Source: Patescibacteria group bacterium
GTDB taxonomy: Bacteria > Patescibacteria > Paceibacteria > Moranbacterales > UBA1568
Length of the DNA stretch: 13,763 nucleotides
Direction: 5' to 3'
NCBI GenBank assembly: GCA_030916685.1
Contig: JAUPWD010000052.1
Span: 1 to 13,763, forward strand
Position 1 is the first letter of the stretch. Every line of letters starts with the position of its first letter. A program made the translations under genes and the position numbers. Positions 6,567 to 12,189 of the stretch are shown here, one piece after another. The notes beneath the pieces are model-generated. The model was not told the origin of the DNA. It ran no database searches and was given only the letters and a program-made list of their open reading frames with translations.

Positions 6567-7847
6567 CTATTCTTCTTCTGTCGGGAGTGGGAGTGGCAAG
6601 GTTGCCACAACTTCCGATGCCGGGAGTTCCTGAACTTTATTCAATTTTCGTTCGATGGTGCGGCTTTTCTTGGAAGCATCGTCGATGGTATTGCTCGCTT
6701 CCTGGAGCTTCTTGTGGGTCTTGTCGAGGAGGTCGCCGAAAGTTGTGAATTCCTTCTTGATGGCTCCGAGGACAGACCACACTTCGCTCGATCGTTTTTC
6801 GATAGCGAGCGTGCGGAATCCCATCTGGAGGCTATTGAGGATGGCGGCAATGGTCGTCGGTCCCGTGATGATAACCTTGTATTCGCGTTGCAGAGTATCG
6901 GAAAGTCCTGGACGGCGGAGTACTTCTGCATAGAGGCTTTCGATCGGGAGGAAGAGAATACCGAAGTCAGTCGTATATGGTGGGTCGAGGTATTTGTCCC
7001 GGATATCTTTGGCTTCGCTTTTGATACGGTTCTCGAGTGCCTTACTGAGTTTATCGATGAGGATCGGGTCATTCTTTTCTTCAGCATCGATGAGGCTTTG
7101 GAAATCTTCGAGTGGGAATTTCGCATCGATCGGAAGCCAAATATGTTTTATTTTTTCATCCTTGGCAGGAATCTTGATGGCGAATTCGACGCGATCATTG
7201 GAATCTTTTTTCGTCGCCACGTTCTTCTCGTATTGTTCGGCGGTCATCATCTCATCAAGGAGATTGCCGAGTTGTACTTCGCCCCAGGTACCGCGCGTCT
7301 TCACATTCTGGAGGACTTTCTTCAAATCCCCCACTCCGGTCGCGAGCGTCTGCATCTCGCCGAGTCCCTTGTGCACGAGGTCGAGTCGTTCGGAGACGAG
7401 TTTGAAGGATTCTCCCAGACGCTTTTCGAGCGTGGCATGGAGTTTCTCGTCTACGGTCTCGCGCATTTTCTCGAGCTTTTCACTGCTGTCCTTCTGAATA
7501 TCTTCGAGGCGTTTGTCGACGGTTTCACGGACTTTCTCCATGCGGATGTCATTGCTCTTCGAAAGCTCATCGAGCCTCTGGAGGAGTGAATCGCTTACGT
7601 TCTTCATATTCTGTCCGAGCTCTTCACGGAGTTCCTTATTCGTCGCCTGAGTCTCCCGACGATTCATGGAAATATCTTCACGGAATGCGCGGATGATTTT
7701 CTCCTGCGCTTTCTCGAATTCTGTGCTGAATCCGGGCAATATGGAATCGTTCTTCCGTGTCGCCACGAGAAAGAGCATACCGAGACTGATGAGGAATGTG
7801 GCGCTGATGAGAATGAGTTCCATAGCTATTGAAAAATTAGAAAACAT
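6567..7847 (-). CDS. rmuC: RmuC family DNA recombination protein
   Basis: About 426 residues. An N-terminal TM anchor (about 9-29) is followed by a long charged coiled coil (about 40-165, with repeated KVRETVDKRLEDIQ-like blocks) and the RmuC domain (about 165-395). Diagnostic stretches are GTWGEVQLGNLLDEM, the nuclease-like PIDAKFPLEDFQSLIDA, GILFLPIESLYAEVLRRPG and ITGPTTIAAILNSLQMGFR. RmuC proteins limit recombination at inverted repeats and carry a predicted PD-(D/E)XK-like fold. Start choice: the ATG at 7847 is preceded nine bases upstream by AGGA (minus strand, plus positions 7857-7860). An inner ATG at 7823, just before the TM helix, is possible. Its promoter is probably the extended -10 at 7871-7879. 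A Pro/Glu-rich tail ends the protein. Confidence 0.93.
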   Translation of the reverse strand: MFSNFSIAMELILISATFLISLGMLFLVATRKNDSILPGFSTEFEKAQEKIIRAFREDISMNRRETQATNKELREELGQNMKNVSDSLLQRLDELSKSNDIRMEKVRETVDKRLEDIQKDSSEKLEKMRETVDEKLHATLEKRLGESFKLVSERLDLVHKGLGEMQTLATGVGDLKKVLQNVKTRGTWGEVQLGNLLDEMMTAEQYEKNVATKKDSNDRVEFAIKIPAKDEKIKHIWLPIDAKFPLEDFQSLIDAEEKNDPILIDKLSKALENRIKSEAKDIRDKYLDPPYTTDFGILFLPIESLYAEVLRRPGLSDTLQREYKVIITGPTTIAAILNSLQMGFRTLAIEKRSSEVWSVLGAIKKEFTTFGDLLDKTHKKLQEASNTIDDASKKSRTIERKLNKVQELPASEVVATLPLPLPTEEE

Positions 7848-7870
7848 CAAAGGAAATCCTTTGTTTCCCT

Positions 7871-7879
7871 ATTCTAGCA
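7871..7879 (-). promoter_or_regulatory. Extended -10 promoter of rmuC
   Basis: The minus strand reads TGCTAGAAT, an extended -10 (TGnTAnAAT) with one mismatch in the hexamer, directly after the terminator of the preceding gene and overlapping its T-run by one base. No good -35 exists because that region is the terminator stem. The predicted start near 7864 leaves a 17-base leader that contains the AGGA ribosome-binding sequence. Confidence 0.5.
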
Positions 7880-7904
7880 AAAAACCGCTCCAATGGGGAG
7901 GTTT
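7879..7904 (-). terminator. Intrinsic terminator of the phosphotransferase transcript
   Basis: On the minus strand AAACCTCC (7897-7904) pairs with the complementary bases at 7889-7891 and 7882-7886 around a 5-base loop, with a two-base GC bulge at 7887-7888. Six T residues (plus 7879-7884) follow. It lies 15 bases past the phosphotransferase stop. The 13 bases 7892-7904 are identical to 10367-10379 in a second terminator. Confidence 0.7.
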
Positions 7905-7918
7905 GGATGTTTTTGGTA

Positions 7919-8905
7919 TTATTGTATTTTCTCTATAAGAAGCTTCCGGAGAGCGATATATATAGCTGGATCGGGATCATCTGCGTGCATATATGCACCC
8001 CAAAGGAGCCAGAGTGGCACATAGAGATTTATACGATTGAGAAAATCTGTTTTTTCAGATTTTTTCTTTATGTTGGAAGCTTTGAAATAAGGTGTGAGGG
8101 TATTTAGATTAGTCAACTTCCACCACCCGAGGTCACAAAATTCCCAGGCTGGATCAGCGAGGATCGACCATTCCCAATCTATGAGTGTTATCTTGTTTTT
8201 GTCATGGATGAGAATATTGCTGGGATTTATTGCATCGCCATGAATCAAAACTGGCGATCCTGAATAATCTATATTTTTTACAGTTTCTTTTATGAATGTA
8301 TCGAGTGGCACTGTTGATAGACTTCCCAAGGAAAATCGACGATCTGCCCGATGTAGTTCTTTGAGCCAGAGAGGATAATTATGCTCGAAGAAATTTCGCC
8401 ATGTGGTGTACTCCCCTTCCAATAACGAGCCGTGAAGAATCGGCCAGCCGAACTTTTTGAAATGTATTTTGTGGACGCAGGCAAGCACACGTAGAATCTC
8501 TGGCAGTATATGCTTCTTCTTTGTCCGCCATCTGTCTGAAATAGTTGTTCCCTCGAGCATCCTTTTTCCAGCGCGAATGCCGGGCGCGTATTTTTGTGTT
8601 AAGACAAAGGTCTTTCCAGTCAATTTAAAATATACAATGCTCGGAGTAGGTATGTCTGGATGGGAGGATAATATTTTCGATAGACCATGAAATTTATCCC
8701 AGACCTTACGAAGTTGGTGTTCTTTGACGGGATTTATCAGATGGATTATGAGAGAACCCTTGTTTGATTCGACAACGAATACATCACTCATCCAACCCTG
8801 GTGTTTGTGACTTTTGAGCGTTTCGGCCAATACGAAAATCCCTTTCTTGGAAAGATCCTTAAAGAGAGGATTGAAAATGACAGAATTTGCTGAATGTTTC
8901 ATCAT
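7919..8905 (-). CDS. Phosphotransferase of the APH/choline-kinase fold
   Basis: A 328-residue kinase-like protein. The catalytic loop VLIHGDAINPSNILI (219-233) with the Brenner-type HGD (222-224) is followed by the metal-binding LIDWEWS (241-247) and the family-typical DPAWEFCDLGWW. The N-lobe is less conserved, with the QKYAPGIRAGK segment (104-114) after the hinge. Related enzymes phosphorylate aminoglycosides, choline, homoserine or other small hydroxyl compounds with ATP; the substrate here is unknown. The catalytic loop seems one residue longer than the common HGDxxxxN spacing (Asp to Asn is six, not five). The start may be ATG 8905 or 8902 (Met-Met). The gene seems more AT-rich than rmuC and ftsEX, as does its MBL-fold neighbour, which may mean a different origin. 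It ends at the terminator at 7879-7904. Confidence 0.82.
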   Translation of the reverse strand: MMKHSANSVIFNPLFKDLSKKGIFVLAETLKSHKHQGWMSDVFVVESNKGSLIIHLINPVKEHQLRKVWDKFHGLSKILSSHPDIPTPSIVYFKLTGKTFVLTQKYAPGIRAGKRMLEGTTISDRWRTKKKHILPEILRVLACVHKIHFKKFGWPILHGSLLEGEYTTWRNFFEHNYPLWLKELHRADRRFSLGSLSTVPLDTFIKETVKNIDYSGSPVLIHGDAINPSNILIHDKNKITLIDWEWSILADPAWEFCDLGWWKLTNLNTLTPYFKASNIKKKSEKTDFLNRINLYVPLWLLWGAYMHADDPDPAIYIALRKLLIEKIQ

Positions 8906-8946
8906 TTTATAAATGCCGAGGCTCTGAGCTGAAACTGGATTGTATT

Positions 8947-9603
8947 TTAAGATAAATAATTACTAAAGTCCTCTATCGATCCTTCTTTCATGTCTACGAA
9001 TTTTATCCCAAGAGGCTCAAGGAGCATTGACGGGATTCGGCGGGTTGGTCCAAGCTGATGTTCCTGACGAAGCATACCGTCATGCACCGGAAATACCACT
9101 TTTGGTTTGATGAACTTGGCATACTCAATCGCTTCCTCGAGTTTCATCCAGGGTCCGGAAACAGGAAGTGCGAGAATACGAATATCTTTATCGGGGTTAT
9201 GAAAAGAGTCTCCTGGATAAAAGAGGGTTTTGTTGATATAGAAACCCGTGTTTTGTACTTTAGGGAGGTCATGATGGATGCAGGCATGCTCACTTCCGCA
9301 GCTCTCGATGCTGATATCTTTTATGATTATTTCTTCGCCATCGGCAATCAGAGAATAGGTGATATTCGCTTCATCAAGAATTTTCCCCACACTTAAATGG
9401 GAAATAATCTTTGCATCTGGATTCTTTATGAGGATTTCTTTTAAAGCATCGACATGGAGATGATCCTGATGTTCGTGTGTGATGAGAATAACATCAATAT
9501 GTTCAACATCGGGCGTGACATTGTAATTTCCTGGGTCGGTCAAAATGCGGAGTGATCCCTCCTCGATAAGTAAACAGCAATGACCAAATTTGGTGATTTT
9601 CAT
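8947..9603 (-). CDS. MBL-fold metal-dependent hydrolase (UlaG-like, Lactamase_B_2/3 group)
   Basis: A 218-residue single-domain metallo-beta-lactamase fold protein. The metal-binding signature HEHQDH is at 43-48 within ILITHEHQDHLHVDALKE, and later ligands can be placed at His106 (SEHA), Asp132 (YPGDSF) and His174 (FPVHDGML). The start KITKFGHCCLLIE and the TDPGNY motif (22-27) are typical of the UlaG/YtnP-like branch that hydrolyses phosphodiester, lactone or cyclic phosphate bonds. The substrate is not evident. It follows the DUF5663-like gene by 24 bases and precedes the phosphotransferase by 41 bases, so the genes are probably cotranscribed. No Shine-Dalgarno sequence is seen before the ATG at 9603. 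The C-terminus has ARCTIC-unlike acidic residues only; no extra domain is present. Confidence 0.88.
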   Translation of the reverse strand: MKITKFGHCCLLIEEGSLRILTDPGNYNVTPDVEHIDVILITHEHQDHLHVDALKEILIKNPDAKIISHLSVGKILDEANITYSLIADGEEIIIKDISIESCGSEHACIHHDLPKVQNTGFYINKTLFYPGDSFHNPDKDIRILALPVSGPWMKLEEAIEYAKFIKPKVVFPVHDGMLRQEHQLGPTRRIPSMLLEPLGIKFVDMKEGSIEDFSNYLS

Positions 9604-9627
9604 AATTTTTTATGATTTCGTGATAGC

Positions 9628-9939
9628 TTATTCCGTTTCATTGATACCGAAGTCGGCGGCCGTATTTTGGATTTCTTCTTCGATACGGGTTTCGATATCC
9701 GGGATGACCTGTTCGAGGGTCTGGAGGAATGTTTCAGGGTCGCCCGCGAGCGCTTCTTTCACCTCGCTGATATGGTCATTCGGAATATGAAGGAGAATCC
9801 GCTTGAAAAGGATTTCCGCGAACCGATCGATTATTTTCAGCTGATCTTCTTCAGGAAGCGTGTCGATATCGAGAATCCTCACGATTTCATCAATATTTCC
9901 GAAAAGGGATCGAATGAGTGATGTATTGTTATGTGGCAT
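9628..9939 (-). CDS. Small acidic helical protein, DUF5663-like
   Basis: From the ATG at 9939 the product has 103 residues, is acidic and all-helical by composition, with no TM segment. The core LDIDTLPEEDQLKIIDRFAEILFKRILLHIP (23-53) and the following EVKEAL...FLQTLEQVIPDIETRIEEEI resemble DUF5663, a family I associate with Patescibacteria genomes; this match is from memory of the pattern. The chosen start overlaps the upstream gene by 11 bases, which suggests translational coupling. An earlier ATG at 9972 would add 11 residues and overlap by 44 bases. No function is known. Its neighbours are a one-TM protein upstream and an MBL-fold hydrolase downstream. Confidence 0.65.
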   Translation of the reverse strand: MPHNNTSLIRSLFGNIDEIVRILDIDTLPEEDQLKIIDRFAEILFKRILLHIPNDHISEVKEALAGDPETFLQTLEQVIPDIETRIEEEIQNTAADFGINETE

Positions 9940-10339
9940 ATTGTTTTTCAATATTGAGGGAAGGGACGTCATTGCTTCGTTTCCAGAGTATATAGGCGAC
10001 GGGAAGGAGTATGCCGAGACCGGGCACGACGGATCCTGTGATGCCCATGGCTCCCCCGAGCATGCGCATTCCCAGTTTTGATTTCGGAAGTGGAAGTCCC
10101 TTCACCTCTATCCAGTCGATGGCACTCTCCCCTTTTGAGAGCAGTGACTCTGTCCAGGCTTTCAATTTCGATTGTGCATCATCGGAAAAGCTTTCTCCGA
10201 ATCGATCGGCAATTTTGCTTTCGAGCTCCATGTCCGCTTGATCCGCTCGGGCGAGCATCATCTCCATATCGGAAGTCGGAGTCTCTTTTTCTAGAGATTT
10301 CTTTGGTTCCGCACTTTGGGTTGGTGGTGTTTCAAACAT
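9929..10339 (-). CDS. Small protein with C-terminal TM helix, unknown function
   Basis: A 136-residue protein that I do not recognise. The first 25 residues are Pro/Thr/Glu rich and probably disordered. The middle part (about 26-80) is charged and helical with DMEMMLARADQADMELESK and AWTESLLSKG. A glycine-rich hydrophobic helix follows (about 93-118, GGAMGITGSVVPGLGILLPV), then a short basic/polar tail with WKRSNDVP. This fits a tail-region-anchored membrane protein with its N-terminal part in the cytoplasm. It overlaps the DUF5663-like gene by 11 bases, so the two are coupled. The ATG at 10339 may be leaderless, since an extended -10 lies just seven bases upstream. Confidence 0.7.
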   Translation of the reverse strand: MFETPPTQSAEPKKSLEKETPTSDMEMMLARADQADMELESKIADRFGESFSDDAQSKLKAWTESLLSKGESAIDWIEVKGLPLPKSKLGMRMLGGAMGITGSVVPGLGILLPVAYILWKRSNDVPSLNIEKQYAT

Positions 10340-10345
10340 ATTTCC

Positions 10346-10354
10346 ATAGTATCA
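10346..10354 (-). promoter_or_regulatory. Extended -10 promoter, probably giving a leaderless mRNA
   Basis: The minus strand reads TGATACTAT directly after the terminator of the tspO transcript: TG, one base, then TACTAT (4 of 6 to consensus). The expected start lies at about 10339, which is the A of the ATG of the next gene. The layout (terminator, then extended -10 using the last T of the T-run) is the same as at 7871-7904. Confidence 0.4.
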
Positions 10355-10380
10355 AAAAACCTCCCGAATGGGGAGGTTTT
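10354..10380 (-). terminator. Intrinsic terminator of the tspO transcript
   Basis: A perfect 10-base stem, AAAACCTCCC (10356-10365) against GGGAGGTTTT (10371-10380) with loop GAATG, lies four bases after the tspO stop. On the minus strand six T residues (10354-10359) end the structure. It shares 13 identical bases with the terminator at 7879-7904. Confidence 0.88.
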
Positions 10381-10384
10381 GGGA

Positions 10385-10789
10385 TTATTTATTGAGATAA
10401 GTGATTGTCAGCTGCAGACACGTAGCAAAGGTTCCCCAGAGAAGATATGGGATGTTGACGTAGACTACCCAGCGGAGGTCTGGTGCTGCGTGCCAGAGGA
10501 CATAAAATGCCCAGACGAGCGTTCCGACGACGAGGAGTATATCGAGCGAAGCAAGGAGATTATTTTTCAATCCGAACTGTATTGGCGTGAAGGCGAAATT
10601 GAAGAGAAGATTCAGGGCAAAAGGAAGGGTGACGACCCACTCAATTTTCCCCGTGAATGCCTTGTAAAATACCGTGCCGAAAGAAACGGCGATGATCATG
10701 TACAACACCGTCCATACCGGACCGAAAAGCCATGACGGCGGTGCCCATGTCGGCTTGATGAGTTGTGAATACCAATTATAGGTGTTCAT
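10385..10789 (-). CDS. TspO/MBR-family membrane protein lacking the first TM helix
   Basis: From the ATG at 10789 the product has 134 residues. It begins directly with the loop that normally follows TM1, NWYSQLIKPTWAPPSWLFGPVW (5-26 in two parts), and then shows four hydrophobic helices at about 20-43, 51-73, 79-99 and 106-130. Family marks include PPSWLFGPVWTVLY, NLLFNFAFTPIQFGL and the C-terminal IPYLLWGTFATCLQLTI. TspO proteins bind porphyrins and related ligands and act in stress signalling; typical bacterial ones have five TM helices and about 155 residues. A longer start at 10834 would add only SSEIALLLPSIRKN, too short and polar for TM1, and would overlap the GIY-YIG gene. It follows the GIY-YIG gene by 37 bases and ends at a strong terminator. 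Confidence 0.88.
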   Translation of the reverse strand: MNTYNWYSQLIKPTWAPPSWLFGPVWTVLYMIIAVSFGTVFYKAFTGKIEWVVTLPFALNLLFNFAFTPIQFGLKNNLLASLDILLVVGTLVWAFYVLWHAAPDLRWVVYVNIPYLLWGTFATCLQLTITYLNK

Positions 10790-10826
10790 ATTTTTTCTTA
10801 TGCTGGGGAGGAGAAGGGCGATCTCA

Positions 10827-11099
10827 CTACTCACTTTTGAGAGAAAGATAATGAACTAACTGTTTATTTAAATATTTTCTTCCGGATCCACCTTTTAGGA
10901 ATTTTTCTCTTCCGAGAGCATCGCGTTTATCACAGTAGGCTTCTGCATAAATGAGTTTCCAAGGACCTGGTTTCATTTTTGTTGTCCGTCCGCCTTGTCC
11001 TGAATTATGTTGGGAAAGTCTGCGCTTCAGGTCATCAGTCTGACCAACATACCAAGAGCTATCATTTGTATTTTCGAGAACGTATACGATATGCATCAT
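10827..11099 (-). CDS. GIY-YIG nuclease-domain protein (UPF0213/YhbQ-like)
   Basis: A 90-residue single-domain protein from the ATG at 11099 (a second ATG follows at once). The GIY-YIG core is present in its YV form: IVYVLEN (4-10) and WYVGQTDDLKRRLSQHNSG (16-34), with catalytic-type Tyr6, Tyr17, Arg26/27 and His31, then the metal-binding Glu65 in ALGREKFLKGGSGRKYL. Such small proteins are common in Patescibacteria and in many bacteria, where the cellular role (DNA repair or nucleic acid cleavage) is mostly unproven. A longer frame to 11144 would run into the palindrome block and is unlikely. It lies between tRNA-Gln and tspO, same strand, and may share a transcript with both. Confidence 0.9.
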   Translation of the reverse strand: MMHIVYVLENTNDSSWYVGQTDDLKRRLSQHNSGQGGRTTKMKPGPWKLIYAEAYCDKRDALGREKFLKGGSGRKYLNKQLVHYLSLKSE

Positions 11100-11117
11100 A
11101 TAAGTTATTTTTATGGC

Positions 11118-11187
11118 CCCGCAAAACTTCGTCGCGGGACTCACTCATACGTGGCCCGCCACGAGGTGGCGAAGCCACTTTTCGTGG
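11118..11187. repeat. Block of GC-rich nested palindromes next to tRNA-Gln
   Basis: A first hairpin pairs CCCGC (11118-11122) with GCGGG (11134-11138). Then five GTGGC/GCCAC-type units follow within 40 bases: CGTGG 11150-11154 with CCACG 11159-11163; GTGGC 11166-11170 with GCCAC 11174-11178 over a GAA loop; and an outer pair CCACGA 11159-11164 with TCGTGG 11182-11187. The last arm includes the encoded CCA of the tRNA. There is no T-run, so this is not an ordinary terminator. It may be a REP-like element or a processing structure. Confidence 0.6.
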
Positions 11188-11259
11188 CTGGGGAGGAAGG
11201 GATCGAACCTTCGCATGGTGGGACCAGAACCCACTGCCTTACCGCTTGGCTACTCCCCA
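11185..11259 (-). tRNA. tRNA-Gln, anticodon CUG, with encoded CCA
   Basis: The minus strand folds into a complete cloverleaf. The acceptor stem TGGGGAG (11259-11253) pairs perfectly with CTCCCCA (11195-11189). The D-arm has GCC/GGC around AAGCGGTAA. The anticodon stem GTGGG/CCCAC carries the loop TTCTGGT, so the anticodon is CTG, reading CAG. The T-arm is GAAGG-TTCGATC-CCTTC. The discriminator is G (11188) and CCA is encoded at 11187-11185. The U1-A72 end and the CAAGCGGTAAGGCA D-arm are typical of tRNA-Gln. Confidence 0.96.
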
Positions 11260-11268
11260 ATAATCAGA

Positions 11269-11331
11269 TAACAAGGAACAATTAACAGCTAACAGAAAAT
11301 AAAAAACAGTGAACAGAGAACAGTCAACATG
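11269..11331. repeat. Degenerate heptamer array (nine units, core AACA)
   Basis: Nine consecutive 7-base units run without gaps on the plus strand: TAACAAG, GAACAAT, TAACAGC, TAACAGA, AAATAAA, AAACAGT, GAACAGA, GAACAGT, CAACATG. Eight of nine carry AACA at positions 2-5 (consensus NAACAGN). Only the fifth unit deviates. The strict 7-base phase is not a multiple of three, so it is not coding. It lies just upstream of tRNA-Gln and includes its probable promoter. Confidence 0.75.
11299..11327 (-). promoter_or_regulatory. Probable promoter of tRNA-Gln inside the heptamer array
   Basis: On the minus strand TTGACT (11322-11327, one mismatch to the -35 consensus) is followed after exactly 17 bases by TTTTAT (11299-11304, 4 of 6 to the -10). 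The predicted start near 11292 would give a leader of about 33 bases before the tRNA 5' end at 11259. The -10 falls on the only unit of the array that breaks the pattern. Confidence 0.45.
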
Positions 11332-11381
11332 AAGCCGAATACAACAAAAATATACTACCTGAAAAGTGGATTTTAATCAAG

Positions 11382-11418
11382 AAAAAACTGCCCAGGGCGA
11401 TGTTCGCTTGGGGCAGTT
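11382..11418 (-). terminator. Intrinsic terminator of the HD-domain gene
   Basis: The arms AACTGCCC (11386-11393) and GGGCAGTT (11411-11418) pair perfectly and enclose a smaller hairpin GCGA-TGT-TCGC (11397-11407). Six T residues follow on the minus strand (plus 11382-11387). The upper arm touches the stop codon of the HD gene at 11418-11420, so the hairpin starts at the end of the reading frame. Confidence 0.85.
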
Positions 11419-12113
11419 CAAATCATACGGATGCCGTTTTCGATGGCAATTCTGGAGGCGGCCATTTCTTCTATGAGAAGCCCTGTTTTTTGGGTTATCG
11501 GTTCGTACCACCTTCGTATCGTTCTCACCTTACGTGCTCGCCATTGCAGATCAGCGAGTTTTTCGGGCGCGGGAGTGAGATTGTTGTGGAGCTTCTCGGC
11601 AGATTTGATGATTCTGACTTCTTCCGATTTTCCCGAGAAAATACCACCGAGGAATGCATCATCCCGTTCCCTTTTATCAGGTATGTCGTCGTATTCATTT
11701 CTATTACAGCTATCTATGATGGTATGTACGGCATCATCAATTCGGAAGAATATGGCGAGTCGAGAAAGTATCTCGTGATCTTCCTTGACATCATGCCCGA
11801 GTCCGCCGGCGATACATCTCGCATCTCGAATATCCAGGTATTCGCCGATGATGGTTCCTGTCGATATCGGATGAATGATATAGGGTTCGCCGGTTTCTCT
11901 CTTTTTCCTCTGATGAGCAAAATTGGCGAAAGCCAGCATTCTCCCAATCATTTTTCTATCAGCGGGCGAGGAATGGAATCGAATTTTCATCCTCTCCATG
12001 AAGTATCGGGATGGATCCGGCTGTCGTGCGTATACTCGTAGGAGATCGAGCAATCGTCCGAGGGTTCCATCGAGTGCGTCTCTCGTGGAGGCGCCGTAGT
12101 CTTGGTAGAGCAT
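11418..12113 (-). CDS. Stand-alone RelA/SpoT-type HD-domain hydrolase
   Basis: A 231-residue protein with an HD domain of the RelA/SpoT hydrolase type (HD_4) and no synthetase or TGS domain. Matching motifs: AHQRKK (66-71) with His67, GEPYIIHP (75-82) with His81, GLGHDVKED (104-112) with His107-Asp108 and Glu111-Asp112, and KSAEKLHNNLT (170-180), which corresponds to KLADRLHNMRT. In the last motif the usual metal-binding Asp is Glu173. Small alarmone hydrolases of this kind (MESH1-like) degrade (p)ppGpp or NADPH 3'-phosphate; that activity here is an inference. The ATG at 12113 has a near-perfect Shine-Dalgarno sequence AAAGGAGG (plus 12120-12127) six bases upstream, unlike its neighbours. 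It has its own promoter candidate and its own terminator, so it is monocistronic. Confidence 0.82.
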   Translation of the reverse strand: MLYQDYGASTRDALDGTLGRLLDLLRVYARQPDPSRYFMERMKIRFHSSPADRKMIGRMLAFANFAHQRKKRETGEPYIIHPISTGTIIGEYLDIRDARCIAGGLGHDVKEDHEILSRLAIFFRIDDAVHTIIDSCNRNEYDDIPDKRERDDAFLGGIFSGKSEEVRIIKSAEKLHNNLTPAPEKLADLQWRARKVRTIRRWYEPITQKTGLLIEEMAASRIAIENGIRMI

Positions 12114-12119
12114 GACGTA

Positions 12120-12127
12120 CCTCCTTT
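12120..12127 (-). promoter_or_regulatory. Strong ribosome-binding site of the HD gene, overlapped by a palindrome
   Basis: The minus strand reads AAAGGAGG six bases before the ATG at 12113, the only strong Shine-Dalgarno sequence in the window. The palindrome CCTTTCGAAAGG (12123-12134) overlaps its 5' half, so a small hairpin could partly hide it. Confidence 0.8.
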
Positions 12128-12160
12128 CGAAAGGGTAATTGGTAAAATAACTAAGATATC

Positions 12161-12189
12161 AGAATACTGAAAAAGAACCGTTTCGTCAA
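12161..12189 (-). promoter_or_regulatory. Candidate promoter of the HD gene inside the ftsX terminator
   Basis: On the minus strand TTGACG (12184-12189, one mismatch) and TATTCT (12161-12166, 4 of 6) are 17 bases apart. The -35 lies in the loop of the ftsX terminator and the spacer covers its descending arm and T-run. The predicted start is near 12154, giving a leader of about 40 bases. Confidence 0.45.

Noticed and set aside
6714..7589. Long plus-strand open frame of 291 codons opposite rmuC
   Set aside because: It is the antisense shadow of a well-supported coiled-coil/RmuC gene; its translation has no recognisable domain.
10827..11144. Longer GIY-YIG start at 11144
   Set aside because: The extra 15 residues come from the palindrome block and do not match the domain, which begins at the Met-Met at 11099.
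11269..11331. CRISPR array or iteron origin
   Set aside because: The units are 7 bases, gapless and degenerate, with no spacers, no cas genes and no replication gene nearby.
11400..12041. Plus-strand open frame of 213 codons opposite the HD gene
   Set aside because: It begins inside the terminator of the HD gene and lies opposite conserved HD motifs; no domain is visible.
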